Source: Streptomyces sp. GKU 895
GTDB taxonomy: Bacteria > Actinomycetota > Actinomycetes > Streptomycetales > Streptomycetaceae
Length of the DNA stretch: 44,741 nucleotides
Assembly (NCBI GenBank): GCA_002027195.1
Contig: MWJO01000071.1
Span: forward strand, 1 to 44,741
Direction of reading: 5' to 3'
This document shows, piece after piece, positions 27,228 to 36,254 of this stretch. The position numbers and the translations under genes are program-made. Every line of letters starts with the position of its first letter. Positions within the stretch are counted from its first letter, which is position 1. The notes beneath the pieces are model-generated. The model made no database searches and was not told where the DNA came from. It was given only the letters and a program-made list of their open reading frames with translations.

Positions 27228-28613
27228 ATGAGCGTCCACACCTCCACCGTCGGCGGCGAGCGCCACCGCTTCACGTCCCTCGCCCGGCTGCTGGCCGCCG
27301 CGAGCCCGGAACGTTCCGGCGACCGCCTCGCCGGGCTCGCGGCCGAGTCGGCCCGGCAACGGGTCGCGGCGCGCTGGGCGTTGGCGGAGGTGCCGCTCAC
27401 GACGTTCCTGACCGAGCCGCTGATCCCGTACGAGAGCGACGACGTCACCCGGCTGATCCTGGACACGCATGACGCGGCGGCGTTCGCGCCGGTGGCGGGG
27501 ATGACGGTGGGGGAGCTGAGGGAGTGGCTGCTGGCGGCCGACGGCGAGGCCCTGACCGCCGTGGCCGCCGGGCTCACCCCGGAGATGGTGGCGGCCGTCT
27601 CCAAACTCATGGGCAACGCCGACCTGGTGGCCGTCGCGCGCAAGGTGCGGGTCGTCACCGCGTTCCGCTCGACGATCGGCCTGCCGGGACGCCTCGCCAC
27701 CCGCCTCCAGCCCAACCACCCCACCGACGACCCGGCGGGCGTCGCCGCCGCCCTGCTGGACGGGCTGCTGCTCGGCTCGGGCGACGCGGTCATCGGCATC
27801 AACCCGGCCACGGACAGCCCGAAGGCGGTACGGGACCTGCTGGACCTCCTCGACGGGGTCATCCAGCGGTACGGCATCCCCACCCAGTCCTGCGTCCTCT
27901 GCCACGTCACGACCAGCGTGGACCTGATGGAACGCGGCGCCCCCGTCGACCTGGTCTTCCAGTCGATCGCCGGCACCCAGGCCGCCAACGCCTCCTTCGG
28001 TGTCACGCTCGGGCTGCTGGACGAGGCGTACGAGGCGGCCCTGACGCTGGAGCGCGGCACGGTCGGGCGGAACGTCATGTACTTCGAGACCGGGCAGGGC
28101 AGCGCCCTCTCCGCCGACGCGCACCACGGAGTGGACCAGCAGACGGTGGAGGCACGGGCGTACGCGGTGGCACGGCGCTACGACCCCCTGCTGGTGAACA
28201 CGGTGGTGGGCTTCATCGGCCCGGAGTACCTCTACGACGGCCGCCAGATCCTGCGCGCCGCCCTGGAGGACCACTTCTGCGGCAAGCTGCTCGGCCTGCC
28301 CATGGGCCTGGACATCTGCTACACCAACCACGCGGACGCCGATGACGACGACGTGGCCACCATGCTCACCGTGCTCGGCGTCGCGGGCGCGTCCTTCGTG
28401 ATCTGCACGCCGGGCGGCGACGACATCATGCTCAACTACCAGTCCGCCTCCTACCACGACGCGTTGTACCTCCGCGAGGTCCTCGGGCTGCGCCCGGCAC
28501 CGGAGTTCGAGGCATGGCTGGCGACGATGGGGCTGCTCGACGAACGGGGCGGCATCCGCGAGGTCGACGCCCACGCACTGACGGAGATCGCCGGAAGGGA
28601 GCTCGCGGCATGA
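27228..28613 (+). CDS. eutB: Ethanolamine ammonia-lyase heavy chain
   Basis: A 461-residue TIM-barrel subunit of the adenosylcobalamin-dependent lyase that converts ethanolamine to acetaldehyde and ammonia. Typical stretches are LMGNADLVAVARK, GLPGRLATRLQPNHPTDDP, GDAVIGINPATDS, YGIPTQSCVLCHVTTS, FQSIAGTQAANASFG, YFETGQGSALSADAHHGVDQ and PGGDDIMLNYQSASYHD. The frame runs further upstream to 27147, but the ATG at 27228 matches family starts and the -10 spacing. The stop overlaps eutC as ATGA. No cobalamin riboswitch, microcompartment shell gene or eutA reactivase is visible. Confidence 0.95.
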   Translation: MSVHTSTVGGERHRFTSLARLLAAASPERSGDRLAGLAAESARQRVAARWALAEVPLTTFLTEPLIPYESDDVTRLILDTHDAAAFAPVAGMTVGELREWLLAADGEALTAVAAGLTPEMVAAVSKLMGNADLVAVARKVRVVTAFRSTIGLPGRLATRLQPNHPTDDPAGVAAALLDGLLLGSGDAVIGINPATDSPKAVRDLLDLLDGVIQRYGIPTQSCVLCHVTTSVDLMERGAPVDLVFQSIAGTQAANASFGVTLGLLDEAYEAALTLERGTVGRNVMYFETGQGSALSADAHHGVDQQTVEARAYAVARRYDPLLVNTVVGFIGPEYLYDGRQILRAALEDHFCGKLLGLPMGLDICYTNHADADDDDVATMLTVLGVAGASFVICTPGGDDIMLNYQSASYHDALYLREVLGLRPAPEFEAWLATMGLLDERGGIREVDAHALTEIAGRELAA

Positions 28614-29353
28614 GTGAACTTGCCCTGGGGCAAGGCGAGTTGTGGCAGTCGCTGCGCCGCCGCACCCAGGCCCGCATCGGCCTCGGCCGGGCGGGCACCG
28701 CACTCCCCACCCGGCACCGGCTGGAACTCCAGGCCGCGCACGCCGCCGCCCGGGACGCGGTGCACTCGCCGTTCGAGCCCGACCGGGTCGCGGCGGGGCT
28801 GCCGGGGATGCCGACGGTACGGGTGCGCAGCGCGGCCGGTGACCGGCTGACGTATCTGCAACGCCCGGACCTGGGACGCCGGTTGGACGCGACCGACCGG
28901 GCGCATCTGCCGACGGGGGAGTGGGACGTGGTGTTCGTCGTCGCCGACGGGCTGTCCAGCCGGGCGGTGCACGAGCACGCGGCGACGGTGGTGACGGAGA
29001 CGGTGACCCGGCTGCCCGGGTGGCGGATCGCACCGGTCGTGCTGGCCGAGCAGGCGCGGGTGGCGCTGGGAGACGCGGTGGCGGCGGCCATGGGGGCGGC
29101 GATGGTGGTCGTCCTGATCGGCGAACGGCCGGGCATGTCGGCGGCGGACTCGCTGGGCGCGTATCTGACGTACCGCCCGGAGCCGGGTGCCACGACCGAC
29201 GCCGACCGCAACTGCCTGTCCAACATCAGACCGCCCCTGGGCCTGTCCTACGAAGGCGCGGCGGGCAAGCTGGCGACGCTGATGGGGCGCGCGCGGGAAC
29301 TGGGGGCGACCGGGGTGGGCCTGAAGGACGAGTCGGAGGCGCTGCCGGTGTAG
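28610..29353 (+). CDS. eutC: Ethanolamine ammonia-lyase light chain
   Basis: A 247-residue subunit that completes the cobalamin-binding site of the lyase. Family segments are RTQARIGLGRAGTALPTRHR, the FVVADGLSSRAVHEHA loop, IGERPGMSAADSLGAYLTYR and DADRNCLSNIRPPLG. Start and stop of the two subunits overlap by 4 bp, giving coupled, near-equimolar synthesis. The acetaldehyde product must be handled by an aldehyde dehydrogenase encoded elsewhere. Confidence 0.95.
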   Translation: MSELALGQGELWQSLRRRTQARIGLGRAGTALPTRHRLELQAAHAAARDAVHSPFEPDRVAAGLPGMPTVRVRSAAGDRLTYLQRPDLGRRLDATDRAHLPTGEWDVVFVVADGLSSRAVHEHAATVVTETVTRLPGWRIAPVVLAEQARVALGDAVAAAMGAAMVVVLIGERPGMSAADSLGAYLTYRPEPGATTDADRNCLSNIRPPLGLSYEGAAGKLATLMGRARELGATGVGLKDESEALPV

Positions 29354-29381
29354 GACCGGGGGGTACGACTGGCGCCGGCGT

Positions 29382-29798
29382 CTAGACCGGCATCCCGCGC
29401 CGCAGCAGATCCGCCCGCTCGCGCAGACGTACGGTCCTGTCCTGGGCGTCCGGCACGGGCACCTGGACGTCGGTGAGCCCGGAGGGCCGGTCGGTGGGTG
29501 CGGGGCGCCCCGGCTCGATGCCGGCCCGCCCGGCGAGCACCAGCACCGTCGCGACGAAGCCTTCGGAGAGCGCGTCGATGACCGAGTGCCGGGTGCGGTC
29601 GTGCAGGTCGAGGAGGGCGTCGACGTACCTCGCGAAGGCTGCCGGGTCGATCTTGCACTCGTCGTTCTCCATCGGTCCGAACCCGGAGGGAACGCCCAGC
29701 TCCTCCTCGTACAGCCGCACATGGCGCAGGAAGAGACGGGCGGCTCCGTTGGAGGGGTTCCAGAGGGTCTCGTCGCCCACGTCGAAGTACTGGCTCAT
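29382..29798 (-). CDS. DUF6086-like protein
   Basis: A 138-residue soluble protein (MSQYFDVGDETLWNPSNGAA, LFLRHVRLYEEELGVPSG, GPMENDECKIDPAAFARYVD, HSVIDALSEGFVATVLVLAG) that I recognise as the DUF6086 type found in streptomycetes. Function is unknown. GGGAAGG lies 3 nt before the ATG on the minus strand. It converges with eutC with a 28-bp gap that shows no clear hairpin. Confidence 0.65.
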   Translation of the reverse strand: MSQYFDVGDETLWNPSNGAARLFLRHVRLYEEELGVPSGFGPMENDECKIDPAAFARYVDALLDLHDRTRHSVIDALSEGFVATVLVLAGRAGIEPGRPAPTDRPSGLTDVQVPVPDAQDRTVRLRERADLLRRGMPV

Positions 29799-29846
29799 GC
29801 GCCTTCCCGGTGTGATCGGCGGACCCGCACGGTAGCAATGGCCGGA

Positions 29847-30707
29847 TCACCGCCCCGGCAGCGTCAGCCCCAGCGCCCCCTCCCACACCGTCCACGTCCG
29901 GCGCCGTACCGGGCCCGCCACGCCCGCGTCCGCGCCGTAGCGGAAGTCCGCGCCCGTGACCGTCACCGTGCGGCCGGAGGCCCGCAGCGGGAGGGCCTCC
30001 GCGCCCACCGACACCGGCCGCACCTCCACCTCGGCCAGCCCCGCCGCGCCCGGCGTCACCGACACCGCCTCCACCGGCTGGCCCAGGTCGACCAGCGTCA
30101 CCCCGTCCACCTCCACCCGGAGCCGGGAGGGCCCGGGCGCGGGCGGCGCGGGTTCCCGGACGGGGCGGGCCGGGACGAGGGTCCGCACGAGCGTCTGGCA
30201 GGTCCGCAGCCAGGGGTGCCCGGCACCCGCCACCCCCGCCGCCTCCAGCTCCGGTTCCGGCGGCTGCGGAGCCGGCGCGGGGATGCGCAGCGCGCCCAGC
30301 ACCACCCCGTCGCTGTCGTCGACGAGCAGGTCGAGGCGGCGCTCCACGCCGTCCAGGACCGTCCGCGCGGCGGCCACCGCGCCCGTCGGCACCCCCAGGG
30401 AACGGGCCACCGACAGCGCACCGCCCACCGGCACGAAGGACAGCGCACATCCGGCCAGCTCCCGCTGCCGGTGCAGCAGGGACACCGCGCGCAGCAGCGC
30501 CCGGTCGTCGCCGACCACCACCGGCCGCCGCGAACCCCGGCGAGCCAGCACCCGAGCGAATTCCTCAGGCCCCTCCGGCATGCAGACCTTCGTGGTCGCA
30601 CCCGCGCTGAGCACGTCTTTCGCGATCCGGACCGACTCGCCGTCGGTCCTCCGGGCGACCGGATCGATGACCACCAGCAGCTGATCGGAAGTCGCTGAAG
30701 TCGCCAC
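29847..30707 (-). CDS. Diacylglycerol-kinase-like protein with degenerate catalytic motif
   Basis: A 286-residue protein with the DAGK/YegS-like layout: LLVVIDPVARRTDGES at the N-terminus, a nucleotide region RRPVVVGDDRALLRAV, FVPVGGALSVARSLGVP where canonical enzymes have the GT.NDFAR-like segment, and a C-terminal beta domain. The usual GGDGT loop is missing (VGDDRA instead), so classical lipid kinase activity is doubtful. The GTG at 30707 is chosen for the preceding AGGACCGAG. The longer frame would run into the purA leader. It diverges from purA. The ligand is unknown. Confidence 0.7.
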   Translation of the reverse strand: MATSATSDQLLVVIDPVARRTDGESVRIAKDVLSAGATTKVCMPEGPEEFARVLARRGSRRPVVVGDDRALLRAVSLLHRQRELAGCALSFVPVGGALSVARSLGVPTGAVAAARTVLDGVERRLDLLVDDSDGVVLGALRIPAPAPQPPEPELEAAGVAGAGHPWLRTCQTLVRTLVPARPVREPAPPAPGPSRLRVEVDGVTLVDLGQPVEAVSVTPGAAGLAEVEVRPVSVGAEALPLRASGRTVTVTGADFRYGADAGVAGPVRRRTWTVWEGALGLTLPGR

Positions 30708-30749
30708 CTCGGTCCTGCCTCGCTTCCTCGGGTAGCATCTTTGTGCAAG

Positions 30750-30777
30750 AGCCCCTTGCGCTATTGCGCCAGGGGCT
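30750..30777 (+). promoter_or_regulatory. Terminator-like hairpin in the purA leader
   Basis: AGCCCCT (30750-30756) and GCGC (30758-30761) pair with GCGC (30766-30769) and AGGGGCT (30771-30777) around a TATT loop. A -10-like TAGCAT lies just upstream at 30733-30738. If transcription starts there, the hairpin sits in a purA leader of about 180 nt and could attenuate it. There is no long T run. Confidence 0.45.
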
Positions 30778-30926
30778 TCGTCTATTCCGGGGCATCCGGG
30801 TCCGACGGGTTCGCGGCCGACCACGGCCGACGGTGGCCGAAGAAGGTCGCCGGTGTACGCAGCACAGAGTTGTGCCGTGTACGCCCCTGACCTTGGACAT
30901 GCCCCGCCCGGAAGGGGTGTACGCGC

Positions 30927-32209
30927 GTGCCCGCACTTGTGCTGCTCGGTGCTCAGTGGGGTGACGAAGGCAAGGGAAAGGCGACGGACCTGCTAGGCGG
31001 GTCTGTCGACTATGTGGTGCGCTACCAGGGCGGCAACAACGCCGGTCACACGGTGGTCGTGGGCGATCAGAAGTATGCCCTGCACCTGCTCCCTTCCGGA
31101 ATCCTCTCCCCGGAGTGCACTCCGGTCATCGGCAACGGTGTCGTCGTCGACCCGTCGGTCCTGTTCTCCGAGCTGAACGGGCTGAACGAGCGAGGCGTCG
31201 ACACGTCCAAGCTCCTGATCAGCGGTAACGCTCACATCATCACGCCGTACAACGTCACCGTCGACAAGGTGACGGAACGCTTCCTCGGCAAGCGGAAGAT
31301 CGGCACCACCGGACGGGGCATCGGCCCGACCTACGCCGACAAGATCAACCGCGTCGGCATCCGCATCCAGGACCTCTACGACGAGTCGATCCTGACGCAG
31401 AAGGTCGAGGCGGCGCTGGACGGCAAGAACCAGCTCCTGACCAAGGTCTTCAACCGCCGCGCCATCGAGGCCGGGCAGGTTGTCGAGGAGCTGCTGTCCT
31501 ACGCGGACCGGCTCAAGCCGTACGTCGCCGACACGGTCCTGGTGCTGAACCAGGCGCTGGAGGAGGACAAGGTCGTCCTGTTCGAGGGCGGCCAGGGCAC
31601 CCTCCTGGACATCGACCACGGCACGTACCCCTTCGTGACCTCGTCGAACCCGACCGCGGGCGCGCCTGCACCGGCGCCGGCGTCGGCCCCACGAAGATCA
31701 GCCGGGTCATCGGCATCCTCAAGGCCTACACGACCCGCGTCGGCTCGGGCCCGTTCCCGACCGAGCTCTTCGACGAGGACGGCGAGGCGCTGCGCCGCAT
31801 CGGCGGCGAGCGGGGTGTCACCACCGGCCGTGACCGCCGCTGCGGCTGGTTCGACGCGGTCATCGCCCGCTACGCGACCCGCGTGAACGGCCTGACGGAC
31901 TTCTTCCTCACCAAGCTGGACGTCCTGACCGGCTGGGAGCAGATCCCCGTCTGCGTCGCCTACGAGATCGACGGCAAGCGCGTCGAGGAGCTCCCCTACT
32001 CGCAGACCGACTTCCACCACGCGAAGCCGATCTACGAGACCCTCCCGGGCTGGTCCGAGGACATCACCAAGGCGAAGTCCTTCTCCGACCTGCCGAAGAA
32101 CGCCCAGAACTACGTCAAGGCGCTGGAGGAGATGTCCGGCGCCCCGATCTCCGCGATCGGCGTGGGCCCGGGCCGCGACGAGACGATCGAGATCAACTCG
32201 TTCCTGTAG
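30927..32209 (+). CDS. purA: Adenylosuccinate synthetase, one apparent frameshift
   Basis: This GTP-dependent ligase joins IMP and aspartate to form adenylosuccinate, the first committed step to AMP. Catalytic Asp13 is in GDEGKGK and His41 in NNAGHTVVV. KRKIGTTGRGIGP and FEGGQGTLLDIDHGTYPFVT are family segments. The frame breaks at about 31662 in ..SSNPTAG, where CGGGCGCGCC stands for the expected CGGGCGGCGCC. With one G restored the protein is 427 residues, the normal streptomycete length, and continues ACTGAGVGPTKISRVIG. PurA is needed for AMP synthesis, so the break is very probably a sequence error. GTG start follows GGAAGGGG. Confidence 0.93.
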
Positions 32210-32238
32210 GTCCTCCGGGGCCTCCGGGTCCTGCCGCG

Positions 32239-32280
32239 CATGGGCCGGTCAAGGATTTCCTTGACGGCCCATGGCCTTTT
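32239..32280 (+). terminator. Intrinsic terminator of purA
   Basis: A 15-bp stem (32239-32254 with 32259-32273, one bulged G) around an ATTT loop is followed by GCCTTTT. It begins 29 bp after the purA stop. Confidence 0.9.
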
Positions 32281-32308
32281 CCTGGTTCCGTCGGGAAGTG
32301 GCGGAAGG

Positions 32309-32330
32309 CAACTATCTACGCGGGTAGTTG
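32309..32330. promoter_or_regulatory. Dyad upstream of the 5'-nucleotidase gene
   Basis: CAACTA (32309-32314) and TAGTTG (32325-32330) form a perfect 6-bp dyad, with an inner CTAC/GTAG dyad (32316-32319 and 32324-32327). It lies 36 bp before the start codon, where an operator would block initiation. The regulator is unknown. Confidence 0.4.
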
Positions 32331-32366
32331 TGCCCCTCCTCCCCTCTCCCGTCCCAGGAGTCCTCG

Positions 32367-34162
32367 ATGCCCGTCAGTCCCATGAACCGCCGTGAGTTCG
32401 TGCAGAAGTCGGCCGTCACCGGTGCCGCCGTCGCCGTGGCCGGAGCGCTCACCGCCGGTGAGGCGGATGCCGCCGAGCAGCGGCCCCGCACCTGGTCGTT
32501 CTCCATCCTCGGCACCACCGACCTGCACAGCCACGTCTTCGACTGGGACTACTACAAGGACGCCGCCTACAGCGACAAGGCCGGCAACTCCGTCGGGGTC
32601 GCCCGGGTCGCCACGCTCATCAAGCAGCAGCGCGCCGCCAAGGGCGAGCACCGGGTGCTGCTCGTCGACGCCGGTGACATCATCCAGGGCACCTCGCTGG
32701 CCTACTACTTCGCGCGCGTGCAGCCCATCACCGACAAGGGCGCGCCGAAGCACCCGATGGCCGTCGCCATGAACCACATGCGCTACGACGCCGCCGCCCT
32801 CGGCAACCACGAGTTCAACTACGGCATCGAGGTGCTCCGGAAGTTCGAGCAGGAGTGCCACTTCCCGCTGCTCGGCGCGAACGCGCTGGACGCGAAGACC
32901 CTGAAGCCCGCCTTTCCTCCCTACACCGTGAAGCGGATCTGTGTGCCGGGCGCGCCGGACATCAAGGTGGGCATCCTCGGTCTCACCAACCCCGGTATCG
33001 CCCTGTGGGACAAGGACAACGTGAGCGGGAAGATGGTCTTCCCCGGGCTCGTCGAGCAGGCGAAGAAGTACGTGCCGCGGCTGCGTGCCCTCGGGTGCGA
33101 CGTGGTGTTCCTGACCGATCACTCGGGGCTCGACGGTTCCTCGTCCTGGGGCGACTCGCTGCCGTACGTCGAGAACGCCTCGAACCTGGTGGCTGAGCAG
33201 GTGCCGGGCATCGACGCGATCCTGGTGGGCCACACGCACGTCGAGGTGCCCTCGTACACGGTGAAGAACGCGGAGACCGGCGACGAGGTGCTGCTGTCCG
33301 AGCCGTACTGCTGGGGCTACCGGCTGAGCGTCTTCGACTTCGAACTCGAACTCCACCACGGCCGGTGGAAGGTGACGAGCAAGACCGCGCAGACCCTCGA
33401 CCCCAAGGACGTGGACGAGGACCCGGAGATCAAGAAGCTCCTCGAGGCCGACCACGAGCTGGTCGTGAAGTACGTGAACACGGCGGTCGGCACCTGCACG
33501 CAGGACCTCTCCGCGGCGGAGTCCTGCTGGAAGGACGTGCCGATCATGGACTTCATCCACAAGGTCCAGATGGAGACGGTGAAGGCCGGGCTCTCGGCGT
33601 CCGACGCGGCGCTGCCGCTGATCTCGGTCGCCGCGCCCTTCAGCCGCACGGCCGACATCCCCCAGGGCAGCGTCACCATCAAGGACATCGCCGGGCTCTA
33701 CATCTACGACAACACCCTGTACGGCAAGAAGCTGACGGGCGCCCAGCTCAAGGACTACCTCGAGTTCGCGGCGAAGTACTACTACCAGGTCCCGGCCGCA
33801 CCAAGGTCGACACCGCGACCCTCACCAACGCCAACAAGTTCTGGGACTACATGTACGACACGGCGGCGGGCGTCGACTACGAGATCGACATCGCGCAGGC
33901 CGAGGGCTCCCGGATCAAGAACCTCACGTACAACGGCACCCCGGTCGCCGACGACCAGGTCTTCGTCGTCGCCGTCAACAACTACCGGGCCAACGGCGGT
34001 TCGGGGTATCCGCACATCGCCACCGCCGACATCGCCTACAGCTCCACCAACGAGATCCGCCAGCTGATGATCGACTACGTGACGGCCAAGGGAGCGCTGG
34101 ACCCGGCCGACTTCGCGGTGACGAACTGGAAGCTGACGCAGGCCGGGACGCCGGTGTTCTGA
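32367..34162 (+). CDS. Tat-exported bifunctional metallophosphatase/5'-nucleotidase, one apparent frameshift
   Basis: A 598-residue enzyme after correction. The N-terminus has a twin-arginine signal (MNRREFVQKSAV.. with an A/V core ending AGEADA). The calcineurin-like domain carries TTDLHSH, VDAGDIIQG, LGNHEFNYG and GHTHVE, the ligands of a two-metal site. The C-terminal 5'-nucleotidase domain begins near residue 370 and contains the NNYRANGGSGYP substrate segment. It would hydrolyse extracellular nucleotides or phosphodiesters for phosphate and nucleoside salvage. The frame breaks at 33797-33799 (GGCCGCACC for expected GGCCGGCACC). AGGAG is 6 nt before the ATG. Confidence 0.88.
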
Positions 34163-34165
34163 ACC

Positions 34166-35014
34166 TCAGCGGAAGGCCTCCCCATGTGCCGCCGCCCACT
34201 GCGCGAACGTCCGCGGCGGGCGGCCCAGCAGCTTCGCCGCCGTCGGGAGGACGTCCGCGCCGCGGTCGTCGTCCAGCGTGCGGCGCATGATCGCGTCGAC
34301 GACCTCGGGCGGGAAGCCGTACCTCTCCATGCCCGCGCGGGCCGCCTCGGGCGGTACGGGACGGACCCGCAGGGCGCGGTCCAGGACCCCGCCGAGGAGG
34401 TGCAGCTCCTGCGTCGGGGTCAGGGACTCGGGGCCGCTCAACTCGTAGGTCTTGCCGGCGTGGTCGTCGGTCGTCAGGGCTTGCGCCGCGATCTCCGCCA
34501 GGTCCGCCGGGTCGATGCTCGCCGCCGGGCGGTCCGCGAACGGGATCGCCACCTCGTCGCCGACGCTCAACTGGCCCGCCCACTGGAGGGCGTTGGACAT
34601 GAAGCGGCCGGGGCGCAGCAGGGTCCAGACGGGGGCCGCGTCGACGACCGCGGCCTCCGCCGCCGCGTGCCAGCGGGCGATGGGGTCGCTGCCCGCGCCG
34701 CCGTCCAGGACGGAGAGCTTCACCAGCCGTCGTACTCCTGCTGTGCGGGCAGCCTCCGCCAGTGCCAGGTCGTGGGCCGGGGCGGGGGCCGTGCCGACCG
34801 GCTGGGCCGACATCAGGAAGGCTGCGGAGACGCCCGCGAACGCCGCCGGCAGACTCGCCGGGTCGCCCGCGTCGCCGTACACCGGCTGTGCACCGGCGGG
34901 GAAGCGGGCCTCGTCCGGGCGCCGCGTCATGGCCCGCACGGGCACGCCGGACGCCACCAGCCGTCGTACGAGTTCACTGCCCACGTGCCCTGTCGCACCG
35001 GTCACCAGGATCAT
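34166..35014 (-). CDS. NmrA-like NAD(P)-binding protein
   Basis: A 282-residue atypical short-chain dehydrogenase-fold protein. The dinucleotide motif GATGHVG is at 6-12, the NADP-type basic residues are in RAMTRRPDEAR, and the family phrases LVKLSVLDGG and TLLRPGRFMSN follow. The YxxxK catalytic pair of true SDRs is not evident, as in NmrA/azoreductase-like members, so it may be an NAD(P) sensor or quinone-reductase-like enzyme. GAGGGGAGA precedes the ATG on the minus strand. It converges with the 5'-nucleotidase gene and diverges from the next gene. Confidence 0.85.
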   Translation of the reverse strand: MILVTGATGHVGSELVRRLVASGVPVRAMTRRPDEARFPAGAQPVYGDAGDPASLPAAFAGVSAAFLMSAQPVGTAPAPAHDLALAEAARTAGVRRLVKLSVLDGGAGSDPIARWHAAAEAAVVDAAPVWTLLRPGRFMSNALQWAGQLSVGDEVAIPFADRPAASIDPADLAEIAAQALTTDDHAGKTYELSGPESLTPTQELHLLGGVLDRALRVRPVPPEAARAGMERYGFPPEVVDAIMRRTLDDDRGADVLPTAAKLLGRPPRTFAQWAAAHGEAFR

Positions 35015-35175
35015 CGCCGTCTCCCCTCAGGTGGGTTCAAGCGTGCTCCGGGCGGCGGCGGGGCGCGTCGCACCGGGGGAGGCGCTCGGTGTGCTTCCGG
35101 TGGAGTACGGGAACGGGCATATCGGGCATACGATGTGAAGGTGCGCGTGTCAGCCGACAGAAGAAGGTGAGTGCG

Positions 35176-35466
35176 ATGCGCGTCCTGCTCAAGGCGTCCC
35201 TGAACACCGAGAAGGCGAACGAGTACATCCGCAGCGGCAAGATGCCGCAGCTGATGCAGGAGACCATGGAGCACCTCAAGCCCGAGGCGGCCTACTTCAC
35301 GCTCGACCACGGGGTCCGCACCTGTTACCTGGTCTTCGACATGCAGGACAGCTCCCAGATGCCGCCGACCGGCGAGCCCTTCTTCATGGACCTCGACGCC
35401 GAGCTGGAGCTGACGCCGGTCATGAACGCCGAGGACCTGCAGAAGGGCCTGTCCCAGCTGCGCTGA
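35176..35466 (+). CDS. Conserved unknown protein, about 96 residues
   Basis: A small soluble alpha/beta protein (MRVLLKASLNTEKANEYIRS, MPQLMQETMEHLKPEAAYFT, TCYLVFDMQDSSQMPPTGEP, DLQKGLSQLR). The layout recalls ferredoxin-like dimeric alpha/beta-barrel (ABM/DUF-type) proteins, but no family is certain. AGAAGGTGAG lies upstream of the ATG at 35176, and a -10-like TACGAT is at 35129-35134. Similar proteins occur singly in streptomycetes. The function is not known to me. Confidence 0.65.
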   Translation: MRVLLKASLNTEKANEYIRSGKMPQLMQETMEHLKPEAAYFTLDHGVRTCYLVFDMQDSSQMPPTGEPFFMDLDAELELTPVMNAEDLQKGLSQLR

Positions 35467-35478
35467 ACCCCTGTCGTC

Positions 35479-36129
35479 TCAGCTGAAGATGATCATCGAG
35501 CCCTGCGCGAGGCTCCGGGTCGCTGCCGCGTGCAGGCCCAGCCAGACATGCCGTTCCCGGGCGAAGGGACTGGGGTCGTACGGGGCGGGGACGGCGGGTT
35601 CCTCCAGCTCGGTGGGGCCGAGCGGCGGCTGCGGGGCCGCCGGGGGGTTGGCGGGGTCTATGCCGATCGACGGGCCGACCAGCGCCAGCTCCCGCAGCAG
35701 GGTCTGCGAGGAGCCCAAGGGGCCGCCGCCCGCGAGGAGTTCGTCGTTGGCCAGCGGGTGCGGGAAGTCGACGGGGACGTAGGCGCCCGCGTGGTCGTAG
35801 TGCCAGACCAGGTGCGACTGCTGGGCCGTCGCCTCGAACATCTCCAGCAACTGCTCGTAGTCGCCGCCGAGTTCGTCGACCGGCGTGACTGGCAGCCCGC
35901 AGACCTGGAGCAGATACGCGCGGCGCAGGAAGTGCAGGGCGTCGTAGTCGAAGCCGGCCACCGGGGCGACCTCGCCGGACAGGCCCGGCATGTACTGGTA
36001 CACCGGCACCGGCGGCAGCCCGGCCTCGGCGAGCACCTTGTTGTATTGCGCGAGTTCCTCGGCGAACGGGTTGTCGGGCGTGTGGCACAACACGTCGACG
36101 AGCGGTACCAGCCACAGGTCACAGGCCAA
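35479..36129 (-). CDS. Conserved streptomycete unknown protein with TTG start
   Basis: A 216-residue soluble protein (ACDLWLVPLVDVLCHTPDNP, PVYQYMPGLSGEVAPVAGFD, LGGDYEQLLEMFEATAQQSH, LVWHYDHAGAYVPVDFPHPL, ending in RSLAQGSMIIFS). I recall near-identical uncharacterised proteins near purA in other Streptomyces. No domain is recognised; the His/Asp-rich WHYDHAGAYVPVD segment could be functional. The first codon is TTG, supported by GAGGAG 6 nt upstream on the minus strand and by conservation of the following ACDLWL. Confidence 0.7.
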   Translation of the reverse strand: MACDLWLVPLVDVLCHTPDNPFAEELAQYNKVLAEAGLPPVPVYQYMPGLSGEVAPVAGFDYDALHFLRRAYLLQVCGLPVTPVDELGGDYEQLLEMFEATAQQSHLVWHYDHAGAYVPVDFPHPLANDELLAGGGPLGSSQTLLRELALVGPSIGIDPANPPAAPQPPLGPTELEEPAVPAPYDPSPFARERHVWLGLHAAATRSLAQGSMIIFS

Positions 36130-36254
36130 AGAGGGCTCCTCGGATAGCTCGGTGCGGCACGACGGACATAGCTCCGTGTAGCGGAGTGGTCAGGGAAGAG
36201 TAGTCGTGAAGTCCCCATACCCACACCCCGGGTACCCCGCTCATCGCGGGAGGC

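Noticed and set aside
25311..29033. A 1240-codon open frame on the minus strand across the permease and eut genes
   Set aside because: It is an antisense shadow produced by high third-position GC. Its translation is low-complexity Arg/Gly/Pro/Ala-rich except where it coincides with the permease in another register, and it conflicts with clear eutBC and permease coding.
36236..36250. Hairpin CCCGC/GCGGG downstream of the GntR gene as a terminator
   Set aside because: The stem is only 5 bp with no T run, common by chance at this GC content.
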